From assembly GCF_002099425.1 (NCBI RefSeq), contig NW_018344272.1, positions 1,466,001 to 1,530,000 of the forward strand: a DNA stretch of 64,000 nucleotides, given 5' to 3'. How positions within the stretch are numbered: position 1 is the stretch's first letter; every line of letters starts with the position of its first letter. Below, one piece after another: positions 1 through 10,442 of this stretch. Position numbers and translations under genes: made by a program. The notes below the pieces were generated by a model. The model was not told the DNA's origin, did no database searches, and saw only the letters and a program-made list of their open reading frames with translations. The stretch is from Phascolarctos cinereus. Taxonomy: Eukaryota > Chordata > Mammalia > Diprotodontia > Phascolarctidae.

Positions 1-1085
1 AAAAATGACTGATCTGGAGAACAGATCAAGAAGATATATATAAGAATAATTAGACTACCTGAAAGCTATAATTAAAAAAAAGAATCTTGATACAATAATA
101 CCAGAAATAATTTTTAAAAAATCGTCCTGAAGCATTAGAACAAGAGGGGAAAGATGAAATAGAAAAAAAAATCTACCAATCACCACCTGAAAGAGATTCT
201 AGGAGGAAAACCCATAGGAATACCATAATCAAATTCTGAAACCCTTAGCTCAAAGATAAAATGTTACAAGCAACAAGAAAAAAAATTTACATATGGCAGT
301 GCCACAGTTAGAATCACACAAGACCCAACACTATATATCAAAGAGCTAAAAACTGGGCTTCCAGGCAAAAATACCATATCCAGCAAAGCTAAGCATAATT
401 CTGAATTAAAAAAAATTGACATTTAATGAATTGTCAAACTTTCAGGACTTTGTTAAAAAAAAAAGCAAACCTGTACTTAATAGAAGATTTGACATACAAG
501 AGCCCAGAGAAATATAAGGTACATATCAAAGACCAATTACAAGGGACTCAATAAGGACAGATAGTTTACCTTTTATGTATGTAAAATGTAAAATTTATGT
601 CTAAGATTTTTATTAGTAATTGGGTAGTTCATAAGAAAGATCGGGGTAGACCTGAGCATGATATGACTTCACAAAGTAAAGTATTCAGGACCAGCTAAAA
701 AGTGTAATTATCTTATACAAATGAGATGCAAGAGGAAGAGCCAACACAGAGGAACTAGATGTGGGAGGAGAGCTGTTCTGAAACCTACTTTCATTGGGAA
801 TGGGTTCAAGAGGGGACAATACACATACATCTAGAACAGTATAAAAGTCCTTTAAATTTAGAAGGAAATAAAACACTAAGGAGATAGGGAGGGGGAGTGG
901 ATAAGGGAGGGATCTTAGGAGAGTGAGGGAATAGGTTAAAGGAGGGATATAGAAGGGTGTTTAGATTTTTGGGAATGGGAGAATAAGGGAGGGATCCTTG
1001 GAGAGGGGGAGGGCAAGGTAGCAGATAGAAGTAGAGGAGTCAGGAGAGATAGGAAATAAGATGTAATGTAAATCCACAATGATAT
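1..1085 (+). mobile_element. HAL1-type (half-L1) fragment, 3' part
   Basis: The window opens inside L1-type ORF1, just after the coiled coil. The first bases resemble the stretch near 32817 in the better HAL1 copy (encoding D-L-E-N-R-S-R-R). The RRM-like region follows, then remnants of the C-terminal domain near 360-520 (including R-F-D-I-Q-E). From about 870 to 1060 it is purine-rich with many GGGAGG runs, as expected of an L1/HAL1 3' UTR. All frames hold many stops, so this is an old copy. It has no ORF2 in the expected place, which points to HAL1 rather than full L1. The 5' part lies outside the window. Confidence 0.7.
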
Positions 1086-2244
1086 TTTGAATTGTTAAAG
1101 AATATGCTATGTATCATCAATTTCCCTTGCATATATTAAACAACAAAGGACAAATGGCATATTATAAAACTTTTTATGCCCAAACCAGAAGACATGGGCT
1201 GCAAAGGCAAATCCAATTTAATAAAAAAGTTTTGCATGAATTTTTATTTTGAGATGTGTCAAATTTCCCAAGTCATTAAGATTGAATGTATCTATTTATT
1301 AATAAAGATATGCTTTGGTATCTATTTATAAAGCTTCATAAGATGAATACCATGTGATTAGCAATTAAATGGCAGCACTAAACTTTTGTATAAGAAAATC
1401 TTTCTTTGAATAGCAAAGGGAATCTAATAATTAAATCTGCCTTTTATGTTGAAAAGCTTAAAAATTTCAAGGTTTAAGATTTCAGGATTATTCTAAAATT
1501 GGGTCTGCAAACCAGCATCTCATTCTTTTGGAAAAAAAAAAAGTAAGTGCTAAACACTCCAGATGGTATCACAGATGTGAGAAAGGTTAAAAGATGTAAT
1601 CAATTGTCATACTAGGGAAGAACCTGATGTGATTCTGAGATTATGATTAGTCCCTACTGAGTGAATTAGAATGTCATGTTCTGGAATGGGACAGCAATAA
1701 ATTAAATGCTGCAACCTCTCTGATCTCATATATAATAAAAATGGGCCATAGTGTTTCTGGGAACTAGTATTAAATGGACACTAAATTGTCAGGTCTCTAG
1801 CTATGTCCAATGATTTGCACCTAAGTTGTAACTTTTTTTTCCTTAAGAGTTCAAAGTACTCTCATGCTTTCAGACAGCTTGGAAACAGGGCATGAGAAGA
1901 GGTCCAGAGAATGGAAGTAATAGGGAAAGGCTGAGATGGAAAGAGTAACATTAACGTCACCATCACTTGAATGAGACTCACAAGTGAAGCAATTAAGATA
2001 GAGTTGATGCTGAAGAAAAAACTAAAATTATGAATTGAAGGGAAAAACTTAAAATATAGCTGAGACAACAAACATGAAAGAATATAATCTGGGACCCAGT
2101 TCTCTCTCATTTGAGCAAATGGCCTTAAATAGAATGCTTTGAAAATAACTATTTGGCATTTCCATTTTATGTAGAACTTCTTACTAAAGTGAATAGTATA
2201 CACGTGTTTTGCATAAGATGCATACCACACATCAGAGAGAGCTA
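1086..2244. other. Unassigned AT-rich sequence
   Basis: I see no recognised repeat, RNA gene or credible coding frame. The longest open frame (1862-2230, minus) has low-complexity, biased composition and no domain. Confidence 0.5.
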
Positions 2245-2410
2245 GTCATTCTTATATAACAATTAAAAGAGATTAGAGATATCTAGTTCAATTTTTTTTC
2301 CATATGAGAAAAATGAGGCCCAGAGGGGTGATTTGATTTGCTCATCATTAAATAGTTACCAAATCAGAGTGAAGTCTTTTGAATCTTTTTGACTCCAAGT
2401 CCAGTGCTAA
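2245..2410 (-). repeat. CORE-SINE (MIR/MAR1-like), antisense
   Basis: Antisense reading of a MIR-like SINE: an ATGAGGCCCAGAGG-type block, a degenerate 'gtcaca' region, and GACTCCAAGTCCAGTGCT at the head. Diverged copy. Confidence 0.55.
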
Positions 2411-2439
2411 TTTTTTTGTGTGAAAAAAATTGAGATGAT

Positions 2440-2700
2440 AATAATAACAAATATTAATTATGGTACCTAGCATTTACATAAAACTTTAAAGTTGGTCAGG
2501 CACTCTACAAATATCTCATTTGATCACCACAACTGTGAGAGGTAGGTTCTATTATTATTCCCATTTTACAGATGAGGCAATTAAAGCAAACAGAAGTTAA
2601 GTGACTTGACCAGGGTCACACACCTAATAATTGTCTGAATTTGGACTTGAATCAGGTCTTTCCGATTTCAGGTCTAACATTCTATCTACTACATAACCTA
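2440..2700 (-). repeat. CORE-SINE (MIR/THER1-like), antisense, nearly full
   Basis: Clear antisense copy. It runs from an AT-rich tail (ATAATAATAACAAATATT), through CATTTGATCACCACAACTG, CCCATTTTACAGATGAGG and AAGTGACTTGACCAGGGTCA, to a tRNA-like head at 2640-2700. The order matches a complete CORE-SINE. Confidence 0.8.
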
Positions 2701-2704
2701 GCTT

Positions 2705-3637
2705 CCCCTAATATGAATTCTTATTTTATGATTCTGGAAGAATTAGTTTTCCAAAAGTACTTCATTGAAAGAATTTTGGCTTCATATCACACTGTAGAAG
2801 TTACAGTGAAAATAATGCTAGGCATGTCACTTTTTGGGTCTTTTGGCATTGCATTCTTGCCTTTGTGCCAGCAACATTCACTTACCATATAACTTAAATT
2901 TGGGTGGCTCCTGCTAGTATTTTATAAATTCAAGTGTTGCTATGCATACAACGTAAACTAGCTATGTGAATATCTTTGCTGATCATCTTAGGCTGATATT
3001 TAGCCAGAAGGTCTTCTGTGCTAAATTAAAGGAGATGAATTGACTAGCAAGGAGACTTATTTACAAATATATCCAGAAGAGGCATATGTAATTTTCTTTC
3101 ACCCTAGGTGTTTTTGAAATATCCGTTGCTATTGAAATTAGAAAACCCTGAAATATAAAATCATAAGGTTTTAATTTTCCTACTTAGTTTACTTGAGTTG
3201 ACTGGATGTACTTTCATCTTTTAGCTTTAGTTCTGTTTTTAAATAACTCTATTCAGCTCCAGTAGACTCATTTTAGTTTTAAATGCATGCAACTAAATTA
3301 TCTCTTAGCAGTCATTTTGAAACTGCAGTTCAATCAATATACTCCAGATGGCACACAATGATGATAAAATTATGCATATGTTACATAGAGGGATTGAATA
3401 TGCAAACAGAAGGAGCTGGTTAACTAAGGCTTTAGGAGCTGCCTTCAGGACTTTCCTCATTCTCCTATCAAATGAACAAATATTGAGAAGTTTTTGCTCA
3501 GTTTGAAGATTTGACTCTTTTAATTGCAAGATTAAATTCAAGTATGAAGGACTCATTGGCGCCACTGACAATGCAGAGACAGATGCTTCCTAAGCATTAG
3601 AGTATGTATGGGATTCATTTCTACCTTAAGTCAGTAA
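2705..3637. other. Unassigned sequence
   Basis: No repeat or gene recognised. The open frames at 2641-2892 and 3305-3571 lack domains; the first begins inside the preceding SINE. Confidence 0.45.
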
Positions 3638-3990
3638 TGGTGACACAGATTTAAATTCTTATCATAAGAAATTAGAGTGGTAGAGCATATGTGTATATAT
3701 GGAGAATAGTAGCCTGATTACTAAATTGATTATTTTATTAGTCATTTGAATCCAATTATCTGTCTCTAGGTTTTAGGTCAACCACTTTTGTTTGAACAAA
3801 TTTTATAAACAAAAGCAAAGTGAGGCAGTAGCTGTTTTTATAGTGAAATGAACTTTTACTAATGAATAACTTCCTTTATAAGTAAATTAGGAACCCTGAA
3901 AGATCATAGAGTGATAAGTATGTAGGGGCAGCTATCTACCTACCACATCAAATAATCTAATAAATGAGTCTGCAAAGCAATAAGCTTAAC
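3638..3990 (-). mobile_element. LTR-like fossil, antisense
   Basis: This stretch is related along most of its length to 35799-36165. Read on the minus strand, both carry a TATA-like CTATAAAAA/TTATAAAAAAAG block followed by an AATAAA-type signal, the order expected of a retroviral-type LTR. It is old and broken, with no internal region beside it. The family is not identified and the ends are approximate. Confidence 0.42.
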
Positions 3991-4439
3991 AATGGCACAA
4001 AGAAGGTAACTCACTACTCACAAATAAGTCAAGGCCAATTCAAAAGCCTGGCACTCCTAGCCCAGCATCCCTACCTACTTCCTATATCTCTGCTGGCCAG
4101 GAAAGCTTGGTATTCCTCATGACTGCTGCAGTTTTAGGGTCAGACTTTGGATTTAACATCTTTTTGATGTCTCAGTGGAACCCTCACTTGCATGGTGGTT
4201 TGGGGTCCCTGAATAAGACAAACCCTGAAATTCAAGAAGTTTCTGTGAAGAAGAATAGAGTTCAAAAGACAAGGCTGAGGAAAAGGAAGAAGAGAAATAC
4301 AATTCTGTTTACAACTATTTAATACAGCATTGGAGGAAGTAGGCACTCAACAGAGTGAAAGAATGAGAGGTAAAAAAAAGAGAGATTCAATTTCAAAGAC
4401 TTTTGGAAATTCCAGCAATGTCCTGGCTATAGAAAGAGA
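3991..4439. other. Unassigned sequence
   Basis: Nothing recognised. Two short overlapping open frames on opposite strands (4107-4346) have no domain and look like chance. Confidence 0.4.
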
Positions 4440-5084
4440 GCTTTGATTACTTCATCTGAAAACTGATAATATCTTTTGACCATTTATCACTTGGGGAATG
4501 GCTCATTTTTATAAATTTGACTTCGTTCTCTACATGTTTGAGAAATGAGGCCTTTAACAGAGAAACTTGCTTCAAAAATTTTTATAACAGTTACTATTGC
4601 TAACTCTATGTCCCTCCATCTTATCCTCCCTATTTATTCTATTCTCTCTCTTTTCACCCTGTCCCTCCTGAAAAGTGTTTCACTTTTGACTATCCTCTCC
4701 AATCTACCCTCCTTTCTATTATTCCCCCCTTCCCTTATCTCCTTCCCCTCTTATTTTCCTTTAGGGTAAGATAGATATCCCCCTTTGAGGCAATTCCAAT
4801 GAGATTAAGGTTGACTCACTTCCCCTCATCTCCCCCTTCTATTCCTCTATTGCAAAAGCTTTTTCTTGCTTCTTTTATGTGAGATGATTTACCACAGTCT
4901 ACCTTTCCCTTTATTTCTCTCCCAGTACATTCCTCTTTCACCACTTAATTTCATTTTTAGATAACATCTTTTCATATTCAACTCACATCTATACCCTCCG
5001 TCTATATATACACCTTGTAACTACCCTAATAATTAGATAGGTCTTATGAGTTACAGATTTCATCTTCCCACATAAGAAAGTAAA

Positions 5085-6130
5085 CAGTTTCACCTTATTA
5101 AGTCCCTTATAATTTGCCTTTCCTGTTTAACTTTTTATAATTCTCGTGTCTTGTGTTTGAAAGTCAAAGTTTCTATTCAGCTCTGGTCTTTTCACCAAGA
5201 ATGCTTGAAAATCCTCTGTCTCATTGAATATCCATTTTTCCTCCTGAAGGATTATGCTAGTTTTGCAGTGCAGGTGATTCTTGGTTGTAATCCTACTTCC
5301 TTTGCCCTCTGGAATATCATATTCTGAGCCCTTTAATTTAGAAGCTGTTAAATCTTGTGTTATTCTAATTGTGGTTCCATGATACTTGAATTGTTTCTTT
5401 CTGGCTGCTTACAATATTCTCTCCTTTACCTGGGAACTCTGGAATTTGGCTATAACATTTCTGGCAGTTTTCATTTTGGCATCTTTTTCTGGAGGTGATC
5501 AGTAGATTCTTTCAATTTCCATTTTACTGTCTGTTTCTATAATATTAGGGCAGTTTTCCTTGCTAATTTCTTGAAAGATGATGTCTAGGCTCTTTTTTTG
5601 ATCATGACTTTCAGGTAGTTCAATAAGTTTAAAATTCTCTCTCCTGGATCTATTTTCCAGGTGCTATTTTTCCAATAAGATAGTTCACATTGTCTCTCTT
5701 TTTTTAAATTTCATTTTTTTTCATTCTTTTGGTTTTGTTTTACAGTTTTTTGATTTCTCATAAAGTCATTAGCTTCCATTTGCTCCATTCTAATTTTTAA
5801 GGAATTATTTTCTTCAGTGAGCTTTTGTACTTCCTTTTCCATTTGGCCAGTTGTGCTTTTTAAGGCATTCTTCTCATTGGCTTTTTGTACCTCTTTCACC
5901 ATTTGGCCCAGTCTGTTTTCTAAGGTGTTATTTTCTTCAGTATTTGTGTGTCTCTGTGTGTGTGTCTGTGTATGTGTGTGTGTGTCTGTGTCTCCTTTAC
6001 CAAGCTGTTGACTTGTTTTTCATGATTTCCTTGTGTCATTCCTTCATTTCTCTCCCCAATTTTTCCTCTACCTCTCTTACTTGATTTTCAGAATTTTTTT
6101 GAGCTCTTCTATGGCCTGAAACCAATTCAT
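5085..6130 (-). pseudogene. HAL1 ORF1 (L1 ORF1p-like), broken
   Basis: This corresponds to L1 ORF1p, the trimeric RNA-binding protein that packages L1 RNA in the cytoplasm. The likely start is the ATG at 6130, matching MNQSQATEE of the other copy. An open stretch (5902-5711) encodes the coiled coil with heptads such as QMEKEVQKLTEE. Downstream, RRM-like and C-terminal-domain sequence can be followed (K-W-I-F-N-E-T-E-D-F-Q-A-F) in interrupted frames, and a stop follows soon after FDFQTQDTR. A TG-rich microsatellite at 5941-5995 sits inside the coiled-coil coding region. Several frameshifts and stops show it is dead. Confidence 0.7.
5941..5995. repeat. (TG)n-rich microsatellite inside HAL1 ORF1
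   Basis: TG repeats interrupted by TCTG/TATG units. They lie where the other HAL1 copy has an A-rich coding stretch (about 32545-32590). Confidence 0.85.
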
Positions 6131-7063
6131 ATTTTTCTTGGAGGCTTTAAATGTAGGAGCTTTGACTTTGTTGCCTTCTTCTGGGTGTGTGTTTTGATCT
6201 TCCTTGTCACCATAATAACTCTCAATAGTCAAGAGTTTTTCCCATTGGTTGCTCGTTTTTCCAGCCTATTACTTGACATTTAACTCTTTATTAAAGTAGG
6301 GCTCTGCTTCTAGTATGGAGGTCAGTTCTTCCAAGGTGGTATGATGTAAATAGAGCTGTATTTACACCTTTCCTGGTCTGTGCTTTGATCTGTGAATGAC
6401 CACAAGCACTCTTTTATGCCCTAGAACTGTGAGGAGTGTTCCCCTCCAGTCCTGCCACAAGCTTCGCTATGCTAATGCTCCTCCTCATCCTGGGACTGCC
6501 ACACAGGACTGTGACCCTGATCTGAGTATGGGCAAAGCAACAGAGTCCTGCCTCACTGCTAGCAAAATGATCTCTGTAATCTCTTTCTGATCCCCTTCAG
6601 TCTGAGGGCTGAAAGCTCTGGAATCAGCTGCTGCCTCTGCTGATTCAGTAACTCCCAAGGTCTGCTCCTGGCTTCCTGGGGCTGGGGGCTGGGGCTGTGC
6701 TGGCAAGGCCTAGGCTGGCCTGTGCTTCACTCTCACTCATGTGTGGCAGACCCTTTCTGCTAACCTTCTAAGTCGTCTTTTGCATCTATGGGCTGAGAGG
6801 TCTTGAAACTGCCACTGCTACCACTAAGCTGGTCACCCCAAGGCCTTGCTCTGGGTTTGCTGGGGCCCAATATGTGCTGGTTTGGCCAGAGCTAGACTGC
6901 AGCTCTTCCCTTCCCCTGGTGCAACAGATCTTTCCAAGTTGTCTTGGGCTAGAAATTTTTTTTACTCTATCTTTCCGTGAGTTCTGCTGCTCTAGAATTT
7001 GTTTAGAGTCATTTTTAAAAGTATTTGGAGGGGCTTGGGGGAGAGCTCCCTGCCTTTATTCTG

Positions 7064-7072
7064 CCATCTTGG
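7064..7072 (-). promoter_or_regulatory. CCAAGATGG motif at HAL1 5' end (YY1-like)
   Basis: On the minus strand CCAAGATGG lies about 12 bases from the element's 5' end. The same motif sits at the same place in the copy at 31491. Mammalian L1 5' ends carry a YY1 site of this form that helps fix the transcription start; the role here is inferred. Confidence 0.45.
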
Positions 7073-7084
7073 CTGTGCCCCTTC

Positions 7085-9460
7085 ACTAATGAACATTCAT
7101 GCAAAAATCTAAAATTATATATCTAAAAGAAGACTCCAGCAACATATCCAGGACATAATTCATTATTACTACATTGGATTCATACCAGCAATACAAGGAT
7201 GGTTCAACTTTATGAACCATCATAATCATATAAACAACAAAATGATGCAGAGGGACCCTTTGAAAAGATACAACACTAATTTTTTGTTGAATATATGAAA
7301 ACACTAGAGGAATGAAAAGACTCTTCTTTAATATAATCAAAAACATGTATTTAAAACCATGAGTTAGCATTATTTGTGATGAATGAATGATAAAATCTTT
7401 CCCAGTACAAACAAAGATAAAGCAAAGTTGACTCCCCTATCCACTATTTGACATAGTCTTTGGAATGGAAGCTATAACAACAAAACAAAAGAACAAAATT
7501 AAAGGTATAAAACTTGGCAAATAGGAAATCAAATCATCCATTTTTGCAGACCATACAACATTATGGTTACAAATTCTAGAGGATCAGTTAAAAAGCTAAT
7601 TGAACAATTAATAACTTCGGTGAGGTAAAAGAAATTAAAGACATCCACAAAATTATGGGCATTTCTATAAAGGGTTAACACAAAACAGGAGGAAATGATA
7701 AGAAATAGAAATTCTATTCAAAGCAACTACAAAATACACATATTATCTGGGAGTTAATCTATCAAAAAACATTTCAAATTTTTACAAATACAACCATAAA
7801 ATACTTTAAAGATATAGACACAAATAATTGCAGATTTATTCACTGTTCATATTTGGGCTGTGCCAATAAAATAAAAATGACAATACTGTTTAAATTAACT
7901 TACAGTATTAGTGCTATGCCAATCAAATTATATAAAGAATACTTTAAAACTATATCAAACAAAGACAAAACTTATTTGGAAGAACAAATGCTCTATAATC
8001 TCAGAGGGAATGATGAGAAAATGTGCAAATGAAGAAAACGAAGAATTCCCAGATGTCAAACAATATTATAAAATATTAGTTTGGCTAAAAGTTCAGAAAA
8101 GTAGATAAGCAGAGTAAATTAAACATAAAGACACATTTTTAAAGCCTAATTTTGGTTAAACCAAAGAATATAGATTGCTGAGGAAGAACTCTCTTTTTGA
8201 CAATGATTGATTGGACATTTGGAAGAAATTTAATTTAGACCAACATCTTGTACTATATACCAAAATAAATCACCATGGATAGGCAATCTGAGTATATAAG
8301 GTCATAAAATAAAAATAGAAGAGAATAAAGGTACAGAAGAATTCTACCTTTTGTTGTATATTCAAAAATGGGAGAGACAGAGAAAGACTGACAGAGAAAG
8401 AGAGCCAGAGAGAGAAGATGTCATTAAAAGATACCATAAATAATCCTCCCTTCATACAATTTTGAAGTTTTTTCACAAGAAAAATTGATGAAAAACTAAG
8501 AAAAAATCTTTAATTAGAAAATATTTTCTTATATTTTGTCTTATTTATCTTTATATATTATATATTTCTCATATACTTGTATATACACTATATTATATAT
8601 ATATATATTTCTTATATATTTTCTTATTTATCTTTGTTCTTATGTCACTAAAAGAAACACTACTCTTTACCACATATAAGGAATTAACACAAATAACTAA
8701 CAGCAAGAGCTATATCTCAATTAGTAAGTGGTCAAAGGATATGAAGAAGGTTTTTGTTTTTAGAGAGGACTTTCAAAATATAAATCACCAAATGAAACGT
8801 GTTCCAACTCAACAATAATAAAAGAAGTACAAATTAAAACAACAACCTCACACTGTAAGTATTAGCAAAGATGACAAAAGTTGGGGAAAATCAGCACTGA
8901 AGTGATTCTGAGAACATTGACCTTCTAACACAGTTAGAGAACTATGATTTGATCCAATGGTTTTGGGTATCATTTTTGAAATGTGCTAGAGAAGTCGATA
9001 AACTGTGCCCTTTCACTAAATTATCCTATTATTAAGATATATTATTGGGGTGCCCTTGACATTGTCCTTGACAATGAAGTTCTAATATATACCAAAACAT
9101 TTATAGTAGCACTCTTCAAGAAAACCCAGGGACATTATTAGGAGAAATGGATGAAAAAACCTAAGGTACATGAATGTATTAAAATGTTACTGTCTGGTAA
9201 GAAATCACAGATATGAGGAATTCAGAGAAAATGGGATTATTTATTTGAACTGATATAAAGTGAAATAATCAGAATCATTGATCTCTGAGTATCTGAAAAA
9301 ATCAGTAAAGGTCTCAGAGCACAAATAATGAAACATATCTTCCTCTTCATGATATGTAAAAGGGTACTAGAACAGAAAGTTGAATATGTACTGTCAGATG
9401 TGGTTACTGCATTGGACATTTTTTGCTTCATCATTTTTGTCAAAGGAGGATTTCAATCAG
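7085..9460 (+). mobile_element. L1 fragment, ORF2 (RT) to 3' end, sense
   Basis: A collinear but much-mutated L1 ORF2. The RT region lies at 7085-7600, where the usual F-A-D-D appears as TTTTTGCAGACCATACAACA (F-A-D-H). The thumb/connection region follows (an ATTTGGAAGAACAAATG-type block at 7972), then the C-terminal region (TCAATTAGTAAGTGGTCAAAGGATATGAAG near 8718, GAACTGATATAAAGTGAAATAATCAG near 9247) and an old-style 3' UTR to about 9460. AT-rich sequence at 8500-8640 expands it. No long frame survives. The 5' end is truncated exactly where the antisense HAL1 begins. Confidence 0.75.
8515..8625. repeat. AT-rich low-complexity stretch
   Basis: TATATTA/TATATA-rich sequence inside the L1 fragment, including a short pure TA run near 8593-8608. 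Confidence 0.7.
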
Positions 9461-10000
9461 GTGTGGAGGCAGGTAGGGATCCCCTACCTCCATGAAGAAA
9501 TTAATATAAAGACAAAGGGATAGAGGTTAGACCTGAGATTTTAATGAGACTCCATTCAGGTGTTCTACCAATGCTGGTTAGTACCTTCTCTGCAATTTGT
9601 AGTCTCAGAGATTTGCATTGAACACTGAGAAAGTAAATAAATGATTTGCCTAGAGTCATACAAATATTATGTTTCAGTCAATTCTTCCCTTATTCAAGTA
9701 GCTCTCTATCCATCATGCTATGCTGCTGACAAAGAACATAAATAAAAACATACTTTTTAAGTAAAAAAAAGGTGATTTAAGCTTTGGTATAGATACAGTA
9801 AGTGAAATAGAGTCTTTGAGTTAAGAGCATGAATTAAGAAGACATATCTGACAATTTGATATGCTGCCTTGTTGATAGAAAGTCTCTCTTGGTCTAGAAG
9901 GTGATTATTTTATATTATTTCCTACTATCTATGTCTACATCCTCTAAATAACTTCAGTTCATTTATTAAGAGCAAAAGAACTTATTTCTGGTGTAAAGGT
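9461..10000. other. Mostly unassigned, with one weak SINE
   Basis: Apart from a diverged antisense SINE at about 9600-9730 nothing is recognised. Confidence 0.4.
9600..9730 (-). repeat. CORE-SINE fragment, antisense
   Basis: Contains GATTTGCCTAGAGTCATACA and CTCTATCCATCATGCTATGCTGC, equivalent to the core and tRNA head of MIR-like SINEs read backwards. Confidence 0.45.
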
Positions 10001-10004
10001 GACA

Positions 10005-10225
10005 TCTGAGAATGTAATTTGGAATGAAAAGATCTGGTTTTTAATTCCAGCTTTGTCACTGACAAACCTTGTGCTCTTAAGCAAATCACTGATCTGTTTT
10101 TAGTCTAAATTTCCATATTTGTCAAATGGGGGTAATTATCTCATACTATATAACTTACTTATTGTGAAGAAAGTACTTTTTAAAATATAAAAGTGATATA
10201 TAAATGCAAGCTATTGTTAACTTTG
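10005..10225 (+). repeat. CORE-SINE (MIR-like), sense
   Basis: A head remnant (TTAATTCCAGCTTTGTCACTGAC) is followed by AAGCAAATCACTGATCTG, a TTGTCAAATGGGGGTAATTA core and the AAAAGTGATATATAAATGCAAGC tail. Confidence 0.6.
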
Positions 10226-10299
10226 TATATGAAGGAGACATAATGTATTCTCATTACTATTATCTTTAGAAGTGTGATTCCTACTGGAATCACAAAATA

Positions 10300-10442
10300 A
10301 TGGATTTCACTAACTCTGTACTTGGAGTCAGAAGATAAGTATTTGAATACTGGTTTCATTACTTATTAACTGTATGATCTTAAGTAAATTGCTTATCCAT
10401 TCTATGCCTCAGTTTCCTCAACTGTACACTGGCCATAATAAT
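10300..10442 (+). repeat. CORE-SINE (MIR-like), sense, 3' truncated
   Basis: CTTGGAGTCAGAAG head, GATCTTAAGTAAATTGCTTA and GCCTCAGTTTCCTCAACTGT core. It ends where the L3/CR1 3' terminus starts. Confidence 0.6.

Larger units (their letters stand above)
4440..7084 (-). mobile_element. HAL1-type element, near full-length, antisense
   Basis: Read on the minus strand it starts near 7084 with GGGGCACAGCCAAGATGGC. A GC-richer 5' UTR of about 950 bases follows, then ORF1 (about 6130 down to 5085), then a purine-rich 3' region (about 5080-4600). From about 4600 to 4440 it continues into sequence matching the C-terminal part of L1 ORF2 (compare 23850-23950). ORF2 is otherwise missing, so ORF1 is joined to a short ORF2 remnant. 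The 5' UTR and ORF1 are collinear with the plus-strand copy at 31473-34349. The left end is uncertain. Confidence 0.75.

Noticed and set aside
4440-9460. Single L1 with twin-primed inversion
   Set aside because: The inverted and sense parts overlap in ORF2 C-terminal sequence and differ in preservation, so one insertion event does not fit.
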